This document shows, in pieces, positions 18,105 through 28,100 of a stretch of 47,699 nt of DNA. Numbering within the stretch: the first letter of the stretch is position 1; each line of letters begins with the position of its first letter. Location of the stretch: positions 1 through 47,699 of the forward strand of contig JBBQJT010000024.1 in assembly GCA_038326165.1 (NCBI GenBank). The letters run 5' to 3'. The position numbers and the translations under genes are program-made. The notes beneath the pieces were generated by a model, which was not told the DNA's origin, searched no databases, and saw nothing but the letters and a program-made list of their open reading frames with translations. The DNA is from JAEUUM01 sp038326165. Lineage in GTDB: Bacteria; Bacteroidota; Bacteroidia; Chitinophagales; Saprospiraceae.

Positions 18105-20543
18105 ATGCAAGTAATCAAACGAAGTGGTAAAAAGGAAGACGTTTCCTTTGACAAAATCACTGCACGAGTCAAGAAATTATGCTACGGCCTAAATTCTCAA
18201 TTTGTTGAACCATTGACAATCGCAAAAAAAGTAATTCAAGGATTGTATGATGGTGTTAGTACAACTGAGCTGGATAACCTGGCAGCTGAAACAGCAGCAA
18301 CCATGGCATCCCACCATCCTGATTATGCTTTATTGGCAGCCAGGATAGCAGTTTCAAACCTGCACAAGAATACAGCAAAGTCATTCTCAAAAACCATCAA
18401 AGAACTTTACAACTACATCGATCCAGCAACTGGAGATGCCGCAGGTTTAATCAGCGATTTTACCCATGACATCATTCAAAAATATAAGGATGAATTGGAC
18501 TCAGCAATCATTTATGATCGTGATTATGATTTTGATTATTTTGGATTCAAAACCTTGGAAAGATCTTATCTGCTTAGAACCTACGGAAGAGTGATTGAGC
18601 GACCTCAGCACTTATTGATGCGTGCTGCCGTCGGAATTCACGGCGAGGATATTCAAAGTGCAATTGTTACCTACAATTTGATGTCAGAAAAGTGGTTCAT
18701 TCACGCCACTCCAACTTTATTCAATGCGGGAACACCAAAGCCACAATTGAGCTCTTGTTTCCTTTTGAGTATGACTGATGATAGTATTTCAGGTATTTTT
18801 GATACACTTACAAGATGTGCAAAAATAAGCCAATCCGCTGGTGGTATTGGATTGAGCATCCATAATGTTAGAGCTCAAGGCTCATATATCAAAGGAACAG
18901 GGGGCACATCAAACGGAATTGTACCTATGTTGAGAGTGTTCAATGATACAGCAAGATACGTAGATCAAGGAGGCGGAAAGCGCAAAGGTGCTTTTGCAGT
19001 TTATTTAGAGCCTTGGCATGCAGATGTTTATGATTTTCTGGAACTGAAGAAAAATCACGGTAAGGAAGAAATGAGAGCACGTGATTTGTTTTACGCATTA
19101 TGGATACCAGATCTTTTCATGCAAAGAGTACAAAACAATGAGGATTGGTCTCTATTTTGTCCCAATGAAGCCCCAGGATTGTACGATTGCCACAGTGGTG
19201 AATTCGAAGCATTGTACCATAGATATGAGGAAGAAGGTCGTGCGCGCAAAGTTGTCAAAGCTCAAGAACTATGGTTTGAGATATTAGAATCGCAAATTGA
19301 AACAGGCACACCATATTTGCTTTACAAGGATGCTGCAAATAGAAAGTCCAATCAGCAAAATTTGGGTACCATCCGCAGCAGTAATCTTTGTACTGAGATT
19401 ATTGAGTACACAAGTCCTGATGAAGTAGCAGTATGCAACCTGGCCTCAATATCTCTTCCAAAATTTGTCAATCCCGATCAAACATTCAATTTTGAAAAAT
19501 TGTATGATGTTACTCGCGTAATGACACGGAATCTGAATAAAATAATTGATATCAATTATTACCCTATCCCTGAAGCTGAAAATAGCAACATGCGTCACAG
19601 ACCAATAGGTCTAGGAGTTCAAGGCCTTGCTGACGCTTATATACTGATGCGTTTTCCATTCGATTCGGCTGAAGCACAGAAGTTGAATCGTGAAATATTT
19701 GAAACCATATACTATGCGGCGCTGACAGAATCGCATGCACAAGCAGTCAAACATGGCAAGTATTCGTCTTTTGAGGGATCACCAATAAGCAAAGGTATTT
19801 TTCAATTTGATATGTGGGGTGTGACTCCAACCAATAAATGGGATTGGGAAACTTTACGCGCTCAGGTCATGAAAGATGGTATCAGAAACAGTCTTTTGCT
19901 GGCGCCAATGCCTACTGCATCTACGTCACAGATTTTAGGAAATAATGAGTGCTTCGAGCCATATACTTCAAACATATATACCCGTAGGACGCTATCAGGA
20001 GAATATATCGTAGTGAACAAACACCTACTTAAAGACTTGGTAGGTCTTGGTTTGTGGGATGAAGAAATGCGTCAGGATATCATCAGTGCCAATGGATCAA
20101 TCTTGCATGTTCACAGAATTCCTGAGCACATTAAAGAACTTTACAAAACAGCATGGGAGTTGAGTCAAAAGACGTTAATCGATCAAGCTGCTGACAGAGG
20201 TGCCTACATTTGTCAAAGTCAAAGTTTGAACCTCTTTATGGCCAACGCAAGCTTCAGTAAACTTTCATCTATGCACTTCTACGGATGGCAAGCTGGTTTG
20301 AAAACTGGAATATATTACTTGCGTTCTCAAGCAGCCGTTGATCCAATCAAATTTACCTTGGACGCAAAATATCAGCGAACGGCAGACACCAGTCTGGGGA
20401 TCAATGATGCAAATGACACTCAAACCAAAGGTGCAGATTATACCAGTTCGAATGATTCATTACCCAAAAGTTTTGCAGAACCTGAGGCAATGGCCCAAGT
20501 TTGTAAGCTAGATGATCCGGAATGTCTTTCATGTGGAAGCTAA
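18105..20543 (+). CDS. nrdA: Class Ia ribonucleotide reductase, large (catalytic) subunit NrdA
   Basis: 812 residues. It reduces ribonucleoside diphosphates. The N-terminal ATP-cone (about 1-95, MQVIKRSGKKEDVSFDKITA) is the activity site for ATP/dATP. Catalytic residues are Cys218 (LSSCFLLS), Asn427, Cys429 and Glu431 (SSNLCTEI) and Cys444 (VAVCNLAS), with the radical-path tyrosine pair in GIYYLRS. The swinging C-terminus ends CLSCGS, the redox CxxC that re-reduces the active site. The catalytic residues fall at the same positions as in the eukaryotic large subunit. A GC-rich terminator follows 24 bases after the stop. Confidence 0.97.
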   Translation: MQVIKRSGKKEDVSFDKITARVKKLCYGLNSQFVEPLTIAKKVIQGLYDGVSTTELDNLAAETAATMASHHPDYALLAARIAVSNLHKNTAKSFSKTIKELYNYIDPATGDAAGLISDFTHDIIQKYKDELDSAIIYDRDYDFDYFGFKTLERSYLLRTYGRVIERPQHLLMRAAVGIHGEDIQSAIVTYNLMSEKWFIHATPTLFNAGTPKPQLSSCFLLSMTDDSISGIFDTLTRCAKISQSAGGIGLSIHNVRAQGSYIKGTGGTSNGIVPMLRVFNDTARYVDQGGGKRKGAFAVYLEPWHADVYDFLELKKNHGKEEMRARDLFYALWIPDLFMQRVQNNEDWSLFCPNEAPGLYDCHSGEFEALYHRYEEEGRARKVVKAQELWFEILESQIETGTPYLLYKDAANRKSNQQNLGTIRSSNLCTEIIEYTSPDEVAVCNLASISLPKFVNPDQTFNFEKLYDVTRVMTRNLNKIIDINYYPIPEAENSNMRHRPIGLGVQGLADAYILMRFPFDSAEAQKLNREIFETIYYAALTESHAQAVKHGKYSSFEGSPISKGIFQFDMWGVTPTNKWDWETLRAQVMKDGIRNSLLLAPMPTASTSQILGNNECFEPYTSNIYTRRTLSGEYIVVNKHLLKDLVGLGLWDEEMRQDIISANGSILHVHRIPEHIKELYKTAWELSQKTLIDQAADRGAYICQSQSLNLFMANASFSKLSSMHFYGWQAGLKTGIYYLRSQAAVDPIKFTLDAKYQRTADTSLGINDANDTQTKGADYTSSNDSLPKSFAEPEAMAQVCKLDDPECLSCGS

Positions 20544-20567
20544 TAAACTAACCTAGATACTTTCACA

Positions 20568-20594
20568 GGGGTTGGCTTCGCCAGCCCCTTTTTT
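20568..20594 (+). terminator. Rho-independent terminator of nrdBA
   Basis: GGGGTTGGC, loop TTC, GCCAGCCCC gives a 9-bp stem (one G-U) followed by six or seven Ts. Its T-run overlaps the stop codon of the convergent sirtuin gene. Confidence 0.9.
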
Positions 20595-21291
20595 ATTGTA
20601 TTAATTTCTTGATTCGTTCAAGTGCCAAGGGCAAGCCCAATGTTGCATTCAATGGAATTATGCTCAGCTGCGACTTTGGAATTCGTGTTGTTATCTGATC
20701 AGCATTAGGATCGACAAAGTAAATATGACAAGAATTCCGACAGGCACCCAATAAGCCAGCTGCAGGATAAACTTGTAAACTAGTACCAACTACAATCAAG
20801 TAATCACTTTGCGAAATAATTTGGTAGGCTCTATCAATCAGTGGAACAGCCTCACCGAACCAAACAATATTAGGTCTGAGTTGATTGCCATTTTCACATT
20901 GATCTCCCATCTTTAGGTCATTTGTCCAGCTGTAGATTAAGTTATCATCTTTTTCACTTTTTACCTCCAACAATGAACCGTGCAAGTGCAAAACCGTGGT
21001 TGATCCCGCTCTTTCATGTAAATCATCAACGTTTTGAGTAATGATATTTACCTGTGCCCATGATTTAGCTTCGGAGAGCGCTAAATGTCCAGCATTGGGG
21101 ACGACAGAAAGTAAATGACTTCTTCTCTGGTTGTAGAAATCCAAAACCAATTGAGGGTTTCTTGCCCATGCTTCAGGTGTAGCAACATCTTCAACGCGAT
21201 GTCCTTCCCAAAGTCCACCACTGTCTCTAAAAGTCTTTAACTTGCTTTCGGCACTAATGCCTGCTCCAGAGAGAACCGCAATTTTATTCAT
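20593..21291 (-). CDS. cobB: NAD-dependent protein deacylase, sirtuin class III type (CobB-like)
   Basis: 232 residues with the sirtuin NAD-binding signature GAGISAESKLKTFRDSGGLW (9-28), ITQNVDDLHERAG, catalytic His104 (LHLHGS), and the NAD-site strand IVVGTSLQVYPAAGLL. Tyr53 and Arg56 (FYNQRRSHL) form the YxxR pair that reads acidic acyl groups such as succinyl in SIRT5 and CobB, so desuccinylase activity is plausible besides deacetylation. The usual four zinc-binding cysteines are missing: only Cys132 is present between His104 and the VWFGE motif. Such reduced zinc modules occur in Bacteroidota homologues to my recollection, so this need not be decay. The gene stands alone, convergent with nrdA. 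Confidence 0.92.
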   Translation of the reverse strand: MNKIAVLSGAGISAESKLKTFRDSGGLWEGHRVEDVATPEAWARNPQLVLDFYNQRRSHLLSVVPNAGHLALSEAKSWAQVNIITQNVDDLHERAGSTTVLHLHGSLLEVKSEKDDNLIYSWTNDLKMGDQCENGNQLRPNIVWFGEAVPLIDRAYQIISQSDYLIVVGTSLQVYPAAGLLGACRNSCHIYFVDPNADQITTRIPKSQLSIIPLNATLGLPLALERIKKLIQ

Positions 21292-21493
21292 TAGAATCTG
21301 TATTTAAATAATTTTCATGTCACATAAAATAACAATACAAATTGTTAATTATTAATATGTATATGAATAAAAAATTGATGTAAAAATTTAATAACTAATA
21401 TTTTAGACATTTTGGTAAATTTTAATAGAATAAATTTTAGTTTATTATTGTATCAAGCTTTTCATTACTTTTTGGATCACTCAGAGTCTAAAC

Positions 21494-21524
21494 TTGCATG
21501 TATCATTATTTAGATGTATGTTTG
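21494..21524 (+). promoter_or_regulatory. Promoter of the PorP/SprF-OmpA-adhesin operon
   Basis: TTG (21494-21496) and TATGTTTG (21517-21524) are 20 bases apart, close to the Bacteroidota consensus TTTG-N19-TAnnTTTG. A start near 21530 would leave a leader of about 45 bases before the PorP/SprF ATG. Confidence 0.6.
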
Positions 21525-21576
21525 TAGGAGTTATAGGATATAACAAAGTATTTACGAAACCAAAACTTACCTTAAC

Positions 21577-22614
21577 ATGAAGGTAAAACAACAAATTATA
21601 TTAACCGCAGTTATCTGTTTAATTACTTTTAACTCCTCTCAATTATCTGCGCAAGATCGAGATATTCACTTTACGCAGTATGGGATGTCGCCCATTAATA
21701 TCAATCCAGCTCTGACTGGAATATTCAATGGGGACATACGGTTCACGGGCAATTACCGAAATCAATGGTTTTCTGTTCCGGTCAGTTACAACACCGTTTC
21801 CTTGGCTTATGATCGAAAGATCTACAATGTCAAACTCAAAAATGGCCTTTTTGGGCTTGGTGGTATGATAAATTACGACCAAGCTGGGGACAGTAAACTC
21901 AATTCCCTGCAAATTAACTTAGCAGGGTCTTACACTCAACGGATCACTCCTCGGAATTTTCTTACTTTAGGGGCCAACGCTGGGTTTGCACAACGCGCCT
22001 TAAGTAGAGATAATCTGACATGGGACCAACAATTTCAGAATGGACAATTTAATGGGGCATTGCCTGGTGAAGAGATACCAACCCTAGCTAAAATTTATCC
22101 CGATTTTGGAGTTGGTTTGAACTGGCATTTTCAAGTTCCCAATTCAAGAAGAACTCAATTTGACTTGGGTGCAGCTTATTACCACGCTCATCAACCTAAT
22201 GTAAGTTTTTATGATGCTGAGAATGTTCCCCTCAGGGCAAGATTGAACGCCCAATTTTTGGGAGCATTTAAGGTGCTGCCAAAGTTTGATGTTATAGCCA
22301 ACGGAAATTTCTACAATCAGGGCGAAAGTAATCAGGCTGTTGCTGGTGGAGGAATTCGTTACCATTTTGATGAAAGAATAGGTCGTGAAAGTGCTATACA
22401 GCTTGGTGCAGAATACAGATTTCTCTTCCGAGACTCTTGGGCGCCGGTAGTTACATTTTACCACAAACAATGGAAAGTCGGAGTAAGTTATGATTTCAAC
22501 CTCTCAGACTTCAGTGTTGCAACAAATGGGAACGGTGGTCCAGAACTAGGTATCATGTATCTCATAACTAAAGTTAAGCCACTGCCGGTTTACAAATCCT
22601 GCCCAATTTTCTAA
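21577..22614 (+). CDS. PorP/SprF-family type IX secretion outer-membrane protein
   Basis: 345 residues with a signal peptide (about 1-25, ending LSAQ). The motif HFTQYGMSPININPALTG directly after it, followed by GNYRNQWFSVP, is the recognised start of the PorP/SprF family of outer-membrane beta-barrels. Later alternating strands (FDLGAAYYHAHQPNVSF, QLGAEYRFLFRDSWAPVV, VGVSYDFNLSDF) fit a barrel. In Flavobacterium, SprF is needed to deliver SprB, and family members are typically encoded with substrates carrying type B tails. Here the next genes are a TPR-OmpA protein (34-base gap) and two proteins with type B tails, so they are the likely clients. Confidence 0.93.
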   Translation: MKVKQQIILTAVICLITFNSSQLSAQDRDIHFTQYGMSPININPALTGIFNGDIRFTGNYRNQWFSVPVSYNTVSLAYDRKIYNVKLKNGLFGLGGMINYDQAGDSKLNSLQINLAGSYTQRITPRNFLTLGANAGFAQRALSRDNLTWDQQFQNGQFNGALPGEEIPTLAKIYPDFGVGLNWHFQVPNSRRTQFDLGAAYYHAHQPNVSFYDAENVPLRARLNAQFLGAFKVLPKFDVIANGNFYNQGESNQAVAGGGIRYHFDERIGRESAIQLGAEYRFLFRDSWAPVVTFYHKQWKVGVSYDFNLSDFSVATNGNGGPELGIMYLITKVKPLPVYKSCPIF

Positions 22615-22648
22615 ATTAACATAACCCCCTTCAACATATATTTTCATT

Positions 22649-25087
22649 ATGAAGAAGTTATTACTACTAGTTTTATTAGTTTCGATGAACATTTGTTTAT
22701 TCGGCCAAACTCAAAAGGCCTTCATAAAAGCTGCTGACAAGGCAATCGAAGATAAAGATTATTATAGTTCATTAGAATATTATCAAACAGCTTTGGATTT
22801 CAAGCCAAAGAATATTGAACTACAATATAAGGTAGCTGAAAGTGCACGTTTATTCAATGCTTATGAACTTGCAGAACAACATTACCAGATGGTTCTCGAC
22901 GGTGACTCTACCAATCAATACCCCTTAGCTGCTTATCGGTTGGGGCAAATGCAATTATTGTTAGGTAAATATGAAGAGGCCAGTTCAAACTTGAGCAAAT
23001 CTGCAGCCAGATCAAATCAGACAAGTCCTGAAGTACAAGCCTCTACTGAACAAGCAATGAACAATTGTAAATACGCCTTAGGCGCAAATGTTCCGATTGC
23101 ATTGAATTGTGATATCATCAAATTGGATGAAACGGTAAATAGCCCTTGGAATGATTTTGCACCTTCAATCATCGGAGGAACTTTTAATTATACCTCCATG
23201 CGATTTCTTGCAGAAAAGGAAAAGCGAGATCCTCCAAGAGTTTATGCTGGAATATTAGAAAGGAAAGGTGATGAAAATGTAAAGAGATTAGCGATAGGAA
23301 CAGGCAAGACCTTGCATTATGCTCATTCTGCAATCAATCAACAGGGCAATGTGGTCTATTTGACAATTTGTGAAAACTTGAACAGTACTGATATTCGTTG
23401 TGATCTCTACAAAGCCAGTTATGAAAATGGAAATATCGGAACACCCCAAAAATTGGCTGAACCAATCAATGCTCCTGGTTTTACCACTACACAGCCATCA
23501 TTGAGCTTTGACGAAAAGACCAAAATAGAGCGATTGTATTTTGTATCTGATAGAACTGGTGGCAAAGGATATAAGGACATTTATTACGCTGATATTCAGG
23601 GCGAAACGATTGGTGCGCCAGTCAATCTTACAGCAATAAATACTGATAATGATGAAATCACACCGTATTTTCATGCTCCTTCAAGTACCCTTTATTTCAG
23701 TTCAGATGGATATACAGGATTAGGAGGTTATGATGTTTTTACTTCCAAATTGAAAGAAAATAAATGGACCGTTCCTGCTAACGTTGGTAAGCCAGTGAAT
23801 TCCAGCAGAAATGATTTGTACTACTGGGTTTCAGAAAGGGAGGACACTGCATTTTTTGCTTCAAACAGAGATCAAGCTTTATTTATAGCTAAAGAGAAAA
23901 ATGCATGTTGCAATGATATTTTCTTAGCAAAGTATATTATCATAAAATTGAATGCTTTTACTTTTGAAACTGCTACAAAGGCAGCTTTGAATGGATGTAA
24001 AATACAATTGTATGAATTAACTCCTGAAGGCCGAGTCTTGGTAGATGAAATTGCCGATGCTTCAACCAACATGGCTGTTTTCAAATTGTTGCCTGACAAA
24101 GACTATGAGATAGTCGCAAGCAAAAACTTGTATGATGAGGACAAAGCCATTATTACAACGAAAGGAATATCAGACTCAAAAGACATCATCCAGAACTTGT
24201 ATCTGAGAACTTCAAAAATCGAACTTGACCTATTTACATTCGATGATGCTACCAAAGCCGCTCTTTCAAACTCAATGGTTCAGTTATTTGACATATCTGA
24301 TGGTCAAGCGGTTCTTTTATCAGAAAAGAGTAATCCTACTGCCAATGATTACAAGTTTACATTAGATCCTTGTAAGACATACAGAGTAGTAGTGTCTCAT
24401 GATGGTTACACTACATACACGGAGGAATTCAAAACACCTTGTGATGGCTCAGTTAAAAGTATTAGAAAAGACGTGTATCTTCAGAAATCCATACCTGAAG
24501 ATTATCTCCCACTTGCGGTTTACTTTGACAATGATATTCCTGACAAGAAGTCCATGGCAAGAACCACAAGAGTTACTTACAATCAGACCTATGTTAACTA
24601 TCTCAAAAGAGAGGATTATTTCGAAAGCCAATATTCAAAGAATCTAATTAAACTAGCACAACCACAAGCTCTTGATGCAATCCATAGGTTCTTTGAAGAC
24701 AAGGTTAAGAACGGTAAGAGAAGACTTGATGAATTCAGTAAGATTTTGCTTGAATTATTGCAAAAAGGCGAAGTAATAGAGTTGGAAATACAAGGTTATT
24801 GCTCACCATTGGCTTCAAGCTCATACAATTTAAGATTAGGTAGTCGCCGAGTTAGCAGTATGATGAACCACTTTAGATCTTATGAAGATGGAGCACTACT
24901 ACCCTATATCAAATCAGGTCAACTGAAACTTCGCGAGATTTCATTTGGTAAAGACAGGGCTCCACAAGGAATAAGCTCAAGCAGAAATGATACAAGAAGC
25001 TCTATTTTTTCACCTGAAGCTTCAGCGGAACGAAGATCCGAGGTGTTGAATGTTAATAGAACTGGTAACGGTACCCTTAAGAAGTAG
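22649..25087 (+). CDS. TPR, PD40 propeller, OmpA-like protein of the T9SS type B locus
   Basis: 812 residues. The signal peptide (1-19, ending LFGQ) has no clear lipobox. TPR helices (about 22-140) precede a PD40-like propeller (about 150-430; RLYFVSDRTGGKGYKDIYY, STLYFSSDGYTGLGGYDVF). Two related regulatory-like beta-sandwiches follow; they share the phrase ...ATKAAL(N/S)... (LNAFTFETATKAALNGCKIQLYE and LDLFTFDDATKAALSNSMVQLFD) and look like an internal duplication. The C-terminal OmpA-like domain (from LPLAVYFDNDIPD, about 630) is interrupted by about 70 helical residues before VIELEIQGYCSPLASSSYNL and ends ERRSEVLNV. It probably ties the neighbouring PorP/SprF pore to peptidoglycan. The 23-base gap to the next gene suggests one operon. 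Confidence 0.85.
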   Translation: MKKLLLLVLLVSMNICLFGQTQKAFIKAADKAIEDKDYYSSLEYYQTALDFKPKNIELQYKVAESARLFNAYELAEQHYQMVLDGDSTNQYPLAAYRLGQMQLLLGKYEEASSNLSKSAARSNQTSPEVQASTEQAMNNCKYALGANVPIALNCDIIKLDETVNSPWNDFAPSIIGGTFNYTSMRFLAEKEKRDPPRVYAGILERKGDENVKRLAIGTGKTLHYAHSAINQQGNVVYLTICENLNSTDIRCDLYKASYENGNIGTPQKLAEPINAPGFTTTQPSLSFDEKTKIERLYFVSDRTGGKGYKDIYYADIQGETIGAPVNLTAINTDNDEITPYFHAPSSTLYFSSDGYTGLGGYDVFTSKLKENKWTVPANVGKPVNSSRNDLYYWVSEREDTAFFASNRDQALFIAKEKNACCNDIFLAKYIIIKLNAFTFETATKAALNGCKIQLYELTPEGRVLVDEIADASTNMAVFKLLPDKDYEIVASKNLYDEDKAIITTKGISDSKDIIQNLYLRTSKIELDLFTFDDATKAALSNSMVQLFDISDGQAVLLSEKSNPTANDYKFTLDPCKTYRVVVSHDGYTTYTEEFKTPCDGSVKSIRKDVYLQKSIPEDYLPLAVYFDNDIPDKKSMARTTRVTYNQTYVNYLKREDYFESQYSKNLIKLAQPQALDAIHRFFEDKVKNGKRRLDEFSKILLELLQKGEVIELEIQGYCSPLASSSYNLRLGSRRVSSMMNHFRSYEDGALLPYIKSGQLKLREISFGKDRAPQGISSSRNDTRSSIFSPEASAERRSEVLNVNRTGNGTLKK

Positions 25088-25110
25088 GCCCAAACATAAA
25101 TTTAATTGTC

Positions 25111-28100
25111 ATGAAGAAGGGAAATAAAATATATAATGGACTTTTCAAATTTAATATTTGTAGGATATTATTTTTAGTCTCGTTTGTTTTCTTAGGTTTC
25201 AAAGCTCAAGCTACTCACATTGTAGGTGGCGAAATGAGTTATAAGTGCCTAGGAAACAACCAGTATGAAGTTGTTTTGTTTATGTACAGGGATTGTTTTT
25301 TTGGTCAGGCTCCTTTTGATCAAGAGGCTTTTATTGGAATTTTTGACGCTGATAACAACTTGATTGATAGTCTAAAAATCAATTTCAGTGGCCAAACAGA
25401 TACGCTCGTTAATACTGACAAGTGTTTGTTTGTTCCCCCTTCTTTATGTGTTGAACGGTTTATATACAGGGACACAATAGAACTTCCGTTTATAAGTACT
25501 GGTTTTTACCATCTTGTATATCAGCGCTGCTGCAGAAATGCTACTATAAAAAATATAACGAGTCCACTTACACGTGGGGCTACTTGGGATGTTAAAATCA
25601 CAGCTGATGCAATCAAAGATTGTAATAGTTCTCCGGTATTTAAGGAATGGCCACCTATATTTATTTGTGTAGATCAGAAGTTGAATTTTGATAGCGGAGC
25701 AGAAGAAATTGAACTAGGGACAAAATCCGACAGTTTGGTTTACCGACTCTGCGACCCCAAAGATGGTGGAATTTATATTATTAATCCCAAACCAACTCCT
25801 CCTGCATTTCCTCCATATTTGGATATTCCTTACCAATTTCCTTATACGCTTGCTAATCTGCTTGGCGGATCAGACCCGCTTGTAATTGATCCTGTAACGG
25901 GTATCATGACTGCTACCCCTCCAACAGTTGGCCAATTTGTGGTAGGAGTTTGTGTTGATGAGTTTAGAAATGGAATTTTGTATTCTACTGTGCGTCGTGA
26001 TTTTCAATGGAATGTTGTTAACTGTGGTAAGATTGAAGCATTTTGGACTCCTGATAAAGCAAATAATTGTGATGATTTAGAGGTGCAATTCACCAATACC
26101 AGTACCGAGTCTTTTCAGTACAAATGGTTCTATCAAGATATCAATAAGGGTTCAGGTGATGTTTTATTCTCTACTATAAAAAATCCATTATTTACTTTTC
26201 CTGATACGGGAACTTATGTCGTGAAATTAGTTGCAGAGCCTAATTCAATCTGCACCGACACCTTATCTCAAACCTTGTTTTTCCAAAGTAATTCACTGGC
26301 AGCAAAATTTGATTTTGAAGTCATCAATTGTATAGACTCTTTTAAAATTCAAGTGTTGGATCAATCTACAGATCCAGTTAGTCCCGTTGCATTTTGGAAA
26401 TGGAATCTGATCTATGATGGCGGCACATTAACCAGCAATTTAAAGAATCCTCAGTTCTTGCTTTCGGGAAGTTCCTTAGTCACCATACATTTGATTGCCG
26501 AATCTGTCAATGGATGTATAGATACCATTTCAAAGTTGTTCCAAGCCAATCTTTTATTTTTAGATAGTTTAACAGCGGATACCATTGACTTATGTAAATA
26601 CGATGCTGTTGAGTTAAATCCAGATTTTATACCCTCATATACTTACCAATGGGTTCCAGCAACAGATCTAAATCCAAACGGAAATGTACCCAATCCAATT
26701 GCCTCTCCTGATAAAACAACTACATATTGCATGACCTATACCGATTCAACAGGTTTGTGTAATATTGCTCAGTGTGTAACTATCAATGCATTGCGAAGTG
26801 TAGACAGTTTTGATTTTAAGATTCGGGTCCCGGAATGTCAGGATTCTATTGTGATTGAAATTATAGATATAGATATAAGTTTACAACCCGGATCGGGTCC
26901 TATCAATTGGACATGGGTGCTTACTTCAAGCTTTGGAACGCAGATTTCGAATTTACAGAATCCTAAGTTTGTAATTCCAGGTGCTAGTTTTGTTACAATA
27001 TCTGGAACGGCATTCACTTTAGACAGCTGTAAATTTGAAGTCAAGAAGTCATTTAAAGCCAACAATATTGTCAATCCCTCTTTAGCAAATGAAGTAGAAA
27101 TATGCTTTGGTGAATCTGTTGCATTATGGCCTACTGCCTTGCCCCAATGGATTTATGTTTGGACTCCACCAAGTTTTTTAGTACCTAACAATGTAGTTCC
27201 TAATCCGATATCAACTCCACCAAGTACCATCCTTTACAATGTGGTTTATACTGATTCAGTGGGTTTATGTCTTGTTAAAGATAGTGTTTTGGTAATAGTT
27301 GGTGACAGTTCGGTTGGGGTCAATTTTACATTTGACGTGAAATGTGATGGCCTGAAGGTTGAATTTACAAATACATCAACTGCTGGCATAGCTAACTTTA
27401 AATGGGAATTTGGTGATCCTGCTAATTCTAAATCTAATTTGATCAGTCCAAGTTTCTCATATCCTGGGCCTGGTGCGTATAACGTGCTTTTGTATACCAC
27501 AGATCAAGATGTTTGTAGAGATTCAATTGTGAAGCTTGTCATATTGGAAGAGCCAACTGATACTGCAGACTTTAGTTATGAAGTACTGAGTTGTAAAGAT
27601 ATTATTACTGTTCAATTCAACGGAACGGCATTCTCAACCTACGGGGATGTGACTGCTTGGGAATGGAAACTAAATGGTGTGCCATTTAGCACAGTGCAAA
27701 ATCCGGTTTATACTTTCACAACACCAGGAAAATATACGGTTATGTTGACTGTAACTTTTGATGATGGTTTGTGTACGGCGACCGTTATGAAAGAGATTGA
27801 AATCGACTTTATTGTTCCAAATTTGCCAGACCAAGTACTTTCATGTGATGGTATTCCTGTGGCTCTCAATCCAAATGGGGATCCAAAATATACTTATCAA
27901 TGGGCGCCTTGTGATAATTTAAGTGATTGTACCTCATTCAATCCAATTGCCAGTCCGCCATTTGCACCATTTTACAGTGTAACTATAACTTATGTGTTGC
28001 CTACGGGAGATACTTGTCAAGTTGTAGATTCAGTAAAAGTTGTGCTTGATCCGTTTAGTCCACTGGTCATGGCTGATACTGTTACTTGTAGCAAATTGAT

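Noticed and set aside
22144..22470. Minus-strand reading frame of 108 codons inside PorP/SprF
   Set aside because: It overlaps clear beta-barrel coding sequence and lacks start context or domains.
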